This document shows, in pieces, positions 1 through 8,864 of a stretch of 64,000 bases of DNA (positions within the stretch are counted from its first letter, which is position 1; every line of letters begins with the position of its first letter). The position numbers and the translations under genes are program-made. The notes beneath the pieces were generated by a model, which saw only the letters and a program-made list of their open reading frames with translations, was not told the DNA's origin and did no database searches. The stretch lies in contig JAVYIG010002118.1 in the NCBI GenBank assembly GCA_035222895.1, positions 124,001-188,000 of the forward strand, written 5' to 3'. Origin of the DNA: Strongylocentrotus droebachiensis. Lineage: Eukaryota > Echinodermata > Echinoidea > Camarodonta > Strongylocentrotidae.

Positions 1-74
1 ATCGGCATATTGTGTAAAGTCATTAACATGCAGAAAGTGTTAAGAACAACAAACGAACCAGAGAGTAGCAGTGA

Positions 75-146
75 GGCAAAGTGGTCTTGTGGATAAGGCT
101 GATCGCTTCACAATGCAATGTATCCAGTTCGACTCCTAGTTTCTCC
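75..146 (+). tRNA. tRNA-like head of the macrosatellite unit (SINE-like, degenerate)
   Basis: This segment is exactly 72 nt in tRNA register. The A box at 82-92 (TGGTCTTGTGG) fits the Pol III consensus except for T at the usual A14, and the B box at 126-136 (AGTTCGACTCC) has one mismatch. The boxes start 44 nt apart, as in an intron-less tRNA. The acceptor ends GGCAAAG and TTTCTCC pair at 5 of 7 positions, one of them a wobble. The T stem and anticodon stem are poorly paired, so this is a tRNA-derived promoter module rather than a working tRNA. The D-loop stretch TGGATAAGGC resembles tRNA-Arg, but I do not assign an isotype. The equivalent copy in each later unit starts 74 nt after the unit start. 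Confidence 0.6.
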
Positions 147-1444
147 TTTATTTTTTTTAAAATTATTTTTCTTCACCCCATGATATTGACTTTCCATCTC
201 TTTTTTAAAGGGGACACCCCCCCCCCCACCTCCTAAACAAAGGAGTAAATGACATGTGATACTATTTTCTTTTTTTTAAAAGCGACTTTTTGAATTACTT
301 AGTCGTTAGAATACATCTTTTGCTACATCTACAACAATGCAATGTATCCGGTTCGACTCCCAGTTTCTCCTTTATTTTTTTTTAAATTATTTTTCTTCAC
401 CCCATGATATTGACTTTCCATCTCTTTTTTAAAGGGGACACCCCCCCCCCACCTCCTAAACAAAGGAGTAAATGACATGTGATACTATTTTCTTTTTTTT
501 AAAAGCGACTTTTTGAATTACTTAGTCGTTAGAATACATCTTTTGCTACATCTACAACAATAAGTAGCAATATGAAAAAATGACATGTGATACTATTTTC
601 TTTTTTTTTAAAGCGACTTTTTGAATTACTTAGTCGTTAGAATACATCTTTCGCTACATCTACAACAATAAGTGGCAATATGAAAAAATGACATGTGATA
701 CTATTTCCTTTTTTTTTAAAGCGACTTTTTGAATTACTTAGTCGTTAGAATACATCTTTTGCTACATCTACAACAATGCAATGTATCAGGTTCGACTCCC
801 AGTTTCTCCTTTATTTTTTTTAAAATTATTTTTCTTCACCCCATGATATTGACTTTCCATCTCTTTTTTAAAGGGGACACCCCCCCCCCACCTCCTAAAC
901 AAAGGAGTAAATGACATGTGATACTATTTTCTTTTTTTTAAAAGCGACTTTTTGAATTACTTAGTCGTTAGAATACATCTTTTGCTACATCTACAACAAT
1001 GCAATGTATCAGGTTCGACTCCCAGTTTCTCCTTTATTTTTTTTAAAATTATTTTTCTTCACCCCATGATATTGACTTTCCATCTCTTTTTTAAAGGGGA
1101 CACCCCCCCCCCCCCACCTCCTAAACAAAGGAGTAAATGACATGTGATACTATTTTCTTTTTTTTTAAAAGCGACTTTTTGAATTACTTAGTCGTTAGAA
1201 TACATCTTTTGCTACATCTACAACAATAAGTGGTAATATGAAAAAATGACATGTGATACTATTTCCTTTTTTTTTAAAGCGACTTTTTGAATTACTTAGT
1301 CGTTAGAATACATCTTTCGCTACATCTACAACAATAAGTGGCAATATGAAAAAATGACATGTGATACTATTTTCTTTTTTTTTAAAAGCGACTTTTTGAA
1401 TTACTTAGTCGTTAGAATACATCTTTCGCTACATCTACAACAAT
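147..1444 (+). repeat. L/S sub-repeat ladder of U1
   Basis: This is the head's tail followed by 3 L and 4 S modules in the order L S S L L S S. L (223-227 bp) starts at GCAATGTATC inside the tRNA-like head, so it keeps a perfect B box (GGTTCGACTCC) but has lost the A box. It then carries a T-rich tract, a CTTCACCCCATG segment, GGGGACA followed by a C run of variable length, and an inverted repeat CTCCT/AGGAG. S (108 bp) keeps only the last part, from GACATGTGATAC to the shared terminus, behind a short AAGTNNCAATATGAAAAAA start that it shares with the T sub-repeats. Confidence 0.9.
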
Positions 1445-1484
1445 AAGTATCAATATGAAAAAATACATAGAGATTGGCAGTGTG

Positions 1485-1555
1485 ACACATTTAGTCTAGT
1501 GGATAGGCAATTGCCTGGTAACTGTAAGGTATCGGGTTCGACACCCAGCTAGTGT
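1485..1555 (+). tRNA. tRNA-like sequence T1 of U1
   Basis: A 71-nt tRNA-like body. The A box at 1492-1502 (TAGTCTAGTGG) fits the consensus, and the B box at 1535-1545 (GGTTCGACACC) is close to perfect. They start 43 nt apart. Acceptor ends pair ACAC with GTGT (4 of 7). The stem TTGCC/TGTAA pairs at 4 of 5 positions, counting one wobble. The T stem has three G-C pairs plus a T-G wobble. That register gives anticodon GTA but a G at position 33; a U33-based register gives GGT, so the isotype is unresolved. A run of T starts at the last base, a ready Pol III terminator. It is either a decayed tRNA or a SINE head; transcription is plausible, charging is doubtful. Confidence 0.6.
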
Positions 1556-1647
1556 TTTTTTTTTAATCTTTGAAAAAGAAAAACGTCTTTTGCTACATCT
1601 ACACGATAAGTATCAATATGAAAAAATACATAGAGATTGGCAGTGTG

Positions 1648-1718
1648 ACACATTTAGTCTAGTGGATAGGCAATTGCCTGGTAACTGTAAGGTATCGGGT
1701 TCGACACCCAGCTAGTGT
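1648..1718 (+). tRNA. tRNA-like sequence T2 of U1
   Basis: This copy has the same tRNA-like body as T1, 163 bp downstream. A box 1655-1665, B box 1698-1708, T-run terminator immediately 3'. The surrounding 163-bp modules differ mainly in the tail: T1 is followed by GAAAAACGTC and T2 by GAAAAAAGTC. Confidence 0.6.
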
Positions 1719-1810
1719 TTTTTTTTAAATCTTTGAAAAAGAAAAAAGTCTTTTGCTACATCTACACGATAAGTATCAATATAAAAAAATACATAGAGTT
1801 TGGCAGTGTG

Positions 1811-1880
1811 ACACAATAGTCTATTGGATAGGCAATTGCCTGGTAACTGGAAGGTATCGGGTTCGACACACAGCAAGTGC
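1811..1880 (+). tRNA. Degenerate tRNA-like sequence T3 of U1
   Basis: Third copy, more decayed than T1 and T2. The A box is TAGTCTATTGG (G to T), one base is lost next to it, the T stem is weakened (CACAG instead of CCCAG) and the acceptor end is changed to CAAGTGC. The T run that follows T1 and T2 is replaced by TTTT and then A8-9. The same changes occur in all units, so this edge copy decayed before the unit was amplified. The B box core GGTTCGACAC is intact. Confidence 0.5.
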
Positions 1881-2016
1881 TTTTAAAAAAAAATCTTTAT
1901 AATAGAAAAACTTATGTTAAACCCCTTTTTATCTCACTCAAAGTCCATATTTATTGCTATTTTTTTAATTGATTGATACAATTTTTTTAATTTTTTTATA
2001 ATTTTTTTTTGGTGGG
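1881..2016. other. AT-rich spacer of U1
   Basis: Low-complexity AT-rich spacer between T3 and the minisatellite: A runs, then T7-T10 runs ending in GGTGGG. I see no gene or RNA in it. It is nearly constant between units; U2 and U16 share a variant with one T lost and a C gained (CATAATTTT). Confidence 0.8.
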
Positions 2017-2187
2017 TAGCTGGCGGTCGTCAGCTAGCTGGCGGTCGTCAGCTAGCTGGCGGTCGTCAGCTAGCTGGCGGTCGTCAGCTAGTTGGCGACC
2101 GCCAGGGTCGTCAGCTAGCTGGCGGTCGTCAGCTAGCTGGCGGTCGTCAGCTAGCTGGCGGTCGTCAGCTAGCTGGCGGTCGTCAGC
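2017..2187. repeat. 18-bp minisatellite of U1, 9 copies with one 27-bp variant
   Basis: Tandem TAGCTGGCGGTCGTCAGC units: four, then one 27-bp variant, then four. The variant carries GGCGACCGCCAGG, the reverse complement of part of the preceding unit, so CTGGCGGTCG and CGACCGCCAG form a 10-bp stem with a 12-nt loop. It is strongly GC-rich inside AT-rich DNA. On the minus strand an ATG-initiated frame (2229 down to 1996, 77 codons) runs through the whole block: a 15-residue hydrophobic start (MDMALWLPLPAAGHA), hexapeptide repeats DDRQLA, and end PTKKKL. This is probably a by-product of an 18-bp stop-free repeat (see findings). Confidence 0.95.
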
Positions 2188-3384
2188 GTGGCCTGCGGCC
2201 GGTAGCGGTAGCCACAGAGCCATGTCCATTTTTAAAACTAGATTCAAAAGCCTCTTATTGCCAGGTTAACAACGTTTTTTTTCCATTTTCAATCATAATA
2301 TCCTCGTTTAAATCACTCTCTACTGTCCCGTACTATCCCTTTCCTGCCTGTAAACAACTCATTTGCAGCATGCATGCAATGAACGGTGTTTTACTCCTCC
2401 AATAAATTTAATAAAAGCGCCCTAATCTTGCACGAGGTGAGACAAAGGGCCTTTTACATTTGAAAGCATTTAACCCACCTCGCCTGTGTACCCGAGCAGA
2501 ATTAAATAGTGCTCAACAATAAAAACCCACAGTCTTGGGTCAAGAGGTCTATATTGGTTTGTTTATTTATTTATTTGTTTTAATTGACAGTGTACTATTA
2601 CATATCAGGTATATTAGATACTCTGTTTTAAATACAATCAATTAGACTGTCGAGCAATTAATGAATTATATCTTCTGCTTCTTGTCCTAAAATCATATCT
2701 AATTACTGGTTTTTAAAACGGTATCATTTGAATTTCCATTTCCCAGCATTATTTTTGAACTGTCCCGAAATTGTTTTCCTTTCTTGAAATCAGACTACAG
2801 CCCCAGCCTATTCTTTACTTATGCATGGGATATTGAAAGGCCTTGTCCTCCCAGACAAGGATAAAAAGCTTATTCAGTAGGCTACCTTTAGGGACAATAC
2901 TTTAAAATAATGCTGTCATTGTTGCAATGTTAGGAATGCTATTATTACCTCTTTGGGAATCCACGTATTTGCCAAAAGTATTTGCTCAATGAAGGGAGGG
3001 TCGGATTTTTTTCTTCAATTCATTAATTGATGCCATGTCTGAAAGAGCTGAGTAGTTTGTTACGTAACTATTCAAAAATTGCAGGTGCAAGCTATTGAAA
3101 AGCCAAGCTTCCTTTATTCATTGGTGCCCTTTTGTAGAATTCGTAGCGTATACTAAATTGAATAGACCCGTGTTCTATTCATTATGCTATGTCAGGGCAG
3201 TGACCTATTGTCATATCACTTTAAGTTAAAGTCAGTAGTTCGCAGAATAAATGAAAATAACATAAAACCTCCCTAATATATCAGTAATATCAGTAACTGA
3301 AAGAAAAAAAATAGGGGCAATCTTGACAACATCGGACTACAAAAATAATAATAAATATGCCTCCCGAAAGCGTGAAATCAGTAA
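2188..3384. repeat. Conserved non-coding 1.2-kb block of U1
   Basis: From GTGGCCTGCGGCC to the next unit start, this block is almost invariant in every unit, unlike the ladder and the minisatellite. It is mostly AT-rich and holds a TTTATTTATTTATTTG stretch and a GCATGCATGCAATG motif. Both strands are closed by many stops except for the short frame entering from the minisatellite. I recognise no gene, RNA or known transposon. In minus-strand terms it lies upstream of the minisatellite frame. Confidence 0.85.
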
Positions 3385-5638
3385 ATCGGCATATTGTGTA
3401 AAGTCATTAACATGCAGAAAGTGTTAAGAACAACAAACGAACCAGAGAGTAGCAGTGAGGCAAAGTGGTCTTGTGGATAAGGCTGATCGCTTCACAATGC
3501 AATGTATCCAGTTCGACTCCTAGTTTCTCCTTTATTTTTTTTAAAATTATTTTTCTTCACCCCATGATATTGACTTTCCATCTCTTTTTTAAAGGGGACA
3601 CCCCCCCCCCACCTCCTAAACAAAGGAGTAAATGACATGTGATACTATTTTCTTTTTTTTTAAAGCGACTTTTTGAATTACTTAGTCGTTAGAATACATC
3701 TTTTGCTACATCTACAACAATGCAATGTATCCGGTTCGACTCCCAGTTTCTCCTTTATTTTTTTTTAAATTATTTTTCTTCACCCCATGATATTGACTTT
3801 CCATCTCTTTTTTAAAGGGGACACCCCCCACCTCCTAAACAAAGGAGTAAATGACATGTAATACTATTTTCTTTTTTTTAAAGCGACTTTTTGAATTACT
3901 TAGTCGTTAGAATACATCTTTTGCTACATCTACAACAATAAGTGGCAATATGAAAAAATGACATGTGATACTATTTTTTTTTTTTTTAAAGCGACTTTTT
4001 GAATTACTTAGTCGTTAGAATACATCTTTTGCTACATCTACAACAATGCAATGTATCAGGTTCGACTCCCAGTTTCTCCTTTATTTTTTTTTAAATTATT
4101 TTTCTTCACCCCATGATATTGACTTTCCATCTCTTTTTTAAAGGGGACACCCCCCCCCACCTCCTAAACAAAGGAGTAAATGACATGTGATACTATTTTC
4201 TTTTTTTTAAAAGCGACTTTATGAATTACTTAGTCGTTAGAATACATCTTTTGCTACATCTACAACAATGCAATGTATCCGGTTCGACTCCCAGTTTCTC
4301 CTTTATTTTTTTTAAAATTATTTTTCTTCACCCCATGATATTGACTTTCCATCTCTTTTTTAAAGGGGACACCCCCCCCCCCCACCTCCTAAACAAAGGA
4401 GTAAATGACATGTGATACTATTTTCTTTTTTTTAAAGCGACTTTTTGAATTACTTAGTCGTTAGAATACATCTTTTGCTACATCTACAACAATAAGTAGT
4501 AATATGAAAAAATGACATGTGATACTATTTTCTTTTTTTTTAAAGCGACTTTTTGAATTACTTAGTCGTTAGAATACATCTTTTGCTACATCTACAACAA
4601 TGCAATGTATCAGGTTCGACTCCCAGTTTCTCCTTTATTTTTTTTAAAATTATTTTTCTTCACCCCATGATATTGACTTTCCATCTCTTTTTTAAAGGGG
4701 ACACCCCCCACCTCCTAAACAAAGGAGTAAATGACATGTGATACTATTTTCTTTTTTTTAAAAGCGACTTTTTGAATTACTTAGTCGTTAGAATACATCT
4801 TTTGCTACATCTACAACAATGCAATGTATCCGGTTCGACTCCCAGTTTCTCCTTTATTTTTTTTAAAATTATTTTTCTTCACCCCATGATATTGACTTTC
4901 CATCTCTTTTTTAAAGGGGACACCCCCCCCCCCCCACCTCCTAAACAAAGGAGTAAATGACATGTGATACTATTTTCTTTTTTTTTAAAGCGACTTTTTG
5001 AATTACTTAGTCGTTAGAATACATCTTTCGCTACATCTACAACAATAAGTGGCAATATGAAAAAATGACATGTGATACTATTTTTTTTTTTTTTTAAAGC
5101 GACTTTTTGAATTACTTAGTCGTTAGAATACATCTTTTGCTACATCTACAACAATGCAATGTATCAGGTTCGACTCCCAGTTTCTCCTTTATTTTTTTTA
5201 AAATTATTTTTCTTCACCCCATGATATTGACTTTCCATCTCTTTTTTAAAGGGGACACCCCCCCCACCTCCTAAACAAAGGAGTAAATGACATGTGATAC
5301 TATTTTCTTTTTTTTAAAGCGACTTTTTGAATTACTTAGTCGTTAGAATACATCTTTTGCTACATCTACAACAATGCAATGTATCAGGTTCGACTCCCAG
5401 TTTCTCCTTTATTTTGTTTTAAATTATTTTTCTTCACCCCATGATATTGACTTTCCATCTCTTTTTTAAAGGGGACACCCCCCCCCACCTCCTAAACAAA
5501 GGAGTAAATGACATGTGATACTATTTTCTTTTTTTTTAAAAGCGACTTTTTGAATTACTTAGTCGTTAGAATACATCTTTCGCTACATCTACAACAATAA
5601 GTATCAATATGAAAAAATACATAGAGATTGGCAGTGTG

Positions 5639-6034
5639 ACACATTTAGTCTAGTGGATAGGCAATTGCCTGGTAACTGTAAGGTATCGGGTTCGACACCC
5701 AGCTAGTGTTTTTTTTTTAATCTTTGAAAAAGAAAAACGTCTTTTGCTACATCTACACGATAAGTATCAATATGAAAAAATACATAGAGATTGGCAGTGT
5801 GACACATTTAGTCTAGTGGATAGGCAATTGCCTGGTAACTGTAAGGTATCGGGTTCGACACCCAGCTAGTGTTTTTTTTTAAATCTTTGAAAAAGAAAAA
5901 AGTCTTTTGCTACATCTACACGATAAGTATCAATATAAAAAAATACATAGAGTTTGGCAGTGTGACACAATAGTCTATTGGATAGGCAATTGCCTGGTAA
6001 CTGGAAGGTATCGGGTTCGACACACAGCAAGTGC
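5639..6034 (+). tRNA. tRNA-like trio of U2
   Basis: T1 5639-5709, T2 5802-5872, T3 5965-6034. A and B boxes and box spacing are as in U1; T1 and T2 are followed directly by T runs. Confidence 0.55.
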
Positions 6035-6170
6035 TTTTAAAAAAAAATCTTTATAATAGAAAAACTTATGTTAAACCCCTTTTTATCTCACTCAAAGTCC
6101 ATATTTATTGCTATTTTTTTAATTGATTGATACAATTTTTTAATTTTTTTCATAATTTTTTTTTGGTGGG

Positions 6171-6350
6171 TAGCTGGCGGTCGTCAGCTAGCTGGCGGTC
6201 GTCAGCTAGCTGGCGGTCGTCAGCTAGCTGGCGGTCGTCAGCTAGCTGGCGGTCGTCAGCTAGCTGGCGGTCGTCAGCTAGCTGGCGGTCGTCAGCTAGC
6301 TGGCGGTCGTCAGCTAGCTGGCGGTCGTCAGCTAGCTGGCGGTCGTCAGC
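6171..6350. repeat. 18-bp minisatellite of U2, 10 copies
   Basis: Ten uniform 18-bp copies (180 bp). Minus-strand frame intact. Confidence 0.95.
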
Positions 6351-8261
6351 GTGGCCTGCGGCCGGTAGCGGTAGCCACAGAGCCATGTCCATTTTTAAAA
6401 CTAGATTCAAAAGCCTCTTATTGCCAGGTTAACAACGTTTTTTTTCCATTTTCAATCATAATATCCTCGTTTAAATCACTCTCTACTGTCCCGTACTATC
6501 CCTTTCCTGCCTGTAAACAACTCATTTGCAGCATGCATGCAATGAACGGTGTTTTACCCCTCCAATAAATTTAATAAAAGCGCCCTAATCTTGCACGAGG
6601 TGAGACAAAGGGCCTTTTACATTTGAAAGCATTTAACCCACCTCGCCTGTGTACCCGAGCAGAATTAAATAGTGCTCAACAATAAAAACCCACAGTCTTG
6701 GGTCAAGAGGTCTATATTGGTTTGTTTATTTATTTATTTGTTTTAATTGACAGTGTACTATTACATATCAGGTATATTAGATACTCTGTTTTAAATACAA
6801 TCAATTAGACTGTCGAGCAATTAATGAATTATATCTTCTGCTTCTTGTCCTAAAATCATATCTAATTACTGGTTTTTAAAACGGTATCATTTGAATTTCC
6901 ATTTCCCAGCATTATTTTTGAACTGTCCCGAAATTGTTTTCCTTTCTTGAAATCAGACTACAGCCCCAGCCTATTCTTTACTTATGCATGGGATATTGAA
7001 AGGCCTTGTCCTCCCAGACAAGGATAAAAAGCTTATTCAGTAGGCTACCTTTAGGGACAATACTTTAAAATAATGCTGTCATTGTTGCAATGTTAGGAAT
7101 GCTATTATTACCTCTTTGGGAATCCACGTATTTGCCAAAAGTATTTGCTCAATGAAGGGAGGGTCGGATTTTTTTCTTCAATTCATTAATTGATGCCATG
7201 TCTGAAAGAGCTGAGTAGTTTGTTACGTAACTATTCAAAAATTGCAGGTGCAAGCTATTGAAAAGCCAAGCTTCCTTTATTCATTGGTGCCCTTTTGTAG
7301 AATTCGTAGCGTATACTAAATTGAATAGACCCGTGTTCTATTCATTATGCTATGTCAGGGCAGTGACCTATTGTCATATCACTTTAAGTTAAAGTCAGTA
7401 GTTCGCAGAATAAATGAAAATAACATAAAACCTCCCTAATATATCAGTAATATCAGTAACTGAAAGAAAAAAAATAGGGGCAATCTTGACAACATCGGAC
7501 TACAAAAATAATAATAAATATGCCTCCCGAAAGCGTGAAATCAGTAAATCGGCATATTGTGTAAAGTCATTAACATGCAGAAAGTGTTAAGAACAACAAA
7601 CGAACCAGAGAGTAGCAGTGAGGCAAAGTGGTCTTGTGGATAAGGCTGATCGCTTCACAATGCAATGTATCCAGTTCGACTCCTAGTTTCTCCTTTATTT
7701 TTTTTAAAATTATTTTTCTTCACCCCATGATATTGACTTTCCATCTCTTTTTTAAAGGGGACACCCCCCCCCCCACCTCCTAAACAAAGGAGTAAATGAC
7801 ATGTGATACTATTTTCTTTTTTTTAAAAGCGACTTTTTGAATTACTTAGTCGTTAGAATACATCTTTTGCTACATCTACAACAATGCAATGTATCCGGTT
7901 CGACTCCCAGTTTCTCCTTTATTTTTTTTAAAATTATTTTTCTTCACCCCATGATATTGACTTTCCATCTCTTTTTTAAAGGGGACACCCCCCCCCCCCC
8001 CCCACCTCCTAAACAAAGGAGTAAATGACATGTGATACTATTTTCTTTTTTTTAAAAGCGACTTTTTGAATTACTTAGTCGTTAGAATACATCTTTTGCT
8101 ACATCTACAACAATAAGTAGCAATATGAAAAAATGACATGTGATACTATTTTCTTTTTTTTTAAAGCGACTTTTTGAATTACTTAGTCGTTAGAATACAT
8201 CTTTCGCTACATCTACACGATAAGTATCAATATGAAAAAATACATAGAGATTGGCAGTGTG

Positions 8262-8494
8262 ACACATTTAGTCTAGTGGATAGGCAATTGCCTGGTAACT
8301 GTAAGGTATCGGGTTCGACACCCAGCTAGTGTTTTTTTTTAAATCTTTGAAAAAGAAAAAAGTCTTTTGCTACATCTACACGATAAGTATCAATATAAAA
8401 AAATACATAGAGTTTGGCAGTGTGACACAATAGTCTATTGGATAGGCAATTGCCTGGTAACTGGAAGGTATCGGGTTCGACACACAGCAAGTGC
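8262..8494 (+). tRNA. tRNA-like pair of U3 (T1 absent)
   Basis: T2 8262-8332 and degenerate T3 8425-8494. T1 is missing because of the S/T2 fusion just upstream. Confidence 0.55.
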
Positions 8495-8630
8495 TTTTAA
8501 AAAAAAATCTTTATAATAGAAAAACTTATGTTAAACCCCTTTTTATCTCACTCAAAGTCCATATTTATTGCTATTTTTTTAATTGATTGATACAATTTTT
8601 TTAATTTTTTTATAATTTTTTTTTGGTGGG

Positions 8631-8864
8631 TAGCTGGCGGTCGTCAGCTAGCTGGCGGTCGTCAGCTAGCTGGCGGTCGTCAGCTAGCTGGCGGTCGTCA
8701 GCTAGCTGGCGGTCGTCAGCTAGCTGGCGGTCGTCAGCTAGCTGGCGGTCGTCAGCTAGCTGGCGGTCGTCAGCTAGCTGGCGGTCGTCAGCTAGCTGGC
8801 GGTCGTCAGCTAGCTGGCGGTCGTCAGCTAGCTGGCGGTCGTCAGCTAGCTGGCGGTCGTCAGC
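8631..8864. repeat. 18-bp minisatellite of U3, 13 copies
   Basis: Thirteen uniform copies (234 bp), tied with U13 for the longest uniform block. Minus-strand frame intact. Confidence 0.95.

Larger units (their letters stand above)
1..3384. repeat. Macrosatellite unit U1 (reference unit, 3384 bp)
   Basis: First complete unit of the array. The anchor (the motif beginning ATCGGCATATTG) recurs at 3385, 7548, 10062 and onward. Internal order: flank and tRNA-like head to 338; L 339-561; S 562-669 and 670-777; L 778-1000 and 1001-1227; S 1228-1335 and 1336-1444; T sub-repeats 1445-1607, 1608-1770 and 1771 to about 1925; AT spacer to 2016; minisatellite 2017-2187; conserved block 2188-3384. L and S modules are separated only by their shared end motif, GCTACATCTACAACAAT. 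No reading frame suggests a gene. The unit phase is arbitrary because the array is continuous. Confidence 0.95.
3385..7547. repeat. Macrosatellite unit U2 (4163 bp, longest)
   Basis: This is the longest unit because its ladder holds 7 L and 3 S modules (head, L S L L S L L S L L). tRNA-like head at 3459-3530. Private variants: TGTAATAC near 3857, GACTTTATG near 4215 (the only place here where the frame starting at the ladder motif TTGAATTAC gains an ATG), ATTTTGTTTT at 5411, CATAATTTT before the minisatellite and TTACCCCTCC near 6553. All five recur in U16. Confidence 0.95.

Noticed and set aside
729-1140. Repeated 60-64 codon plus-strand frames in the L modules (NYLVVRIHLLLHLQQCN...)
   Set aside because: They start at TTG in the tandem sub-repeat; an ATG arises only by a point variant near 4221 and its twin near 57787. 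Their C-termini shift with C-run length. They are repeat-born frames.
1485-1555. Functional tRNA gene with a named isotype
   Set aside because: Stems pair only partly and two anticodon registers (GTA, GGT) are possible; called tRNA-like only.
2017-2187. CRISPR array
   Set aside because: The 18-bp repeats abut with no spacers, in a eukaryotic satellite with no cas genes.
2009-2269. Plus-strand frames with SWRSSA repeats across the minisatellites
   Set aside because: They begin at TTG, have no ATG, and are the stop-free reading of an 18-bp repeat.
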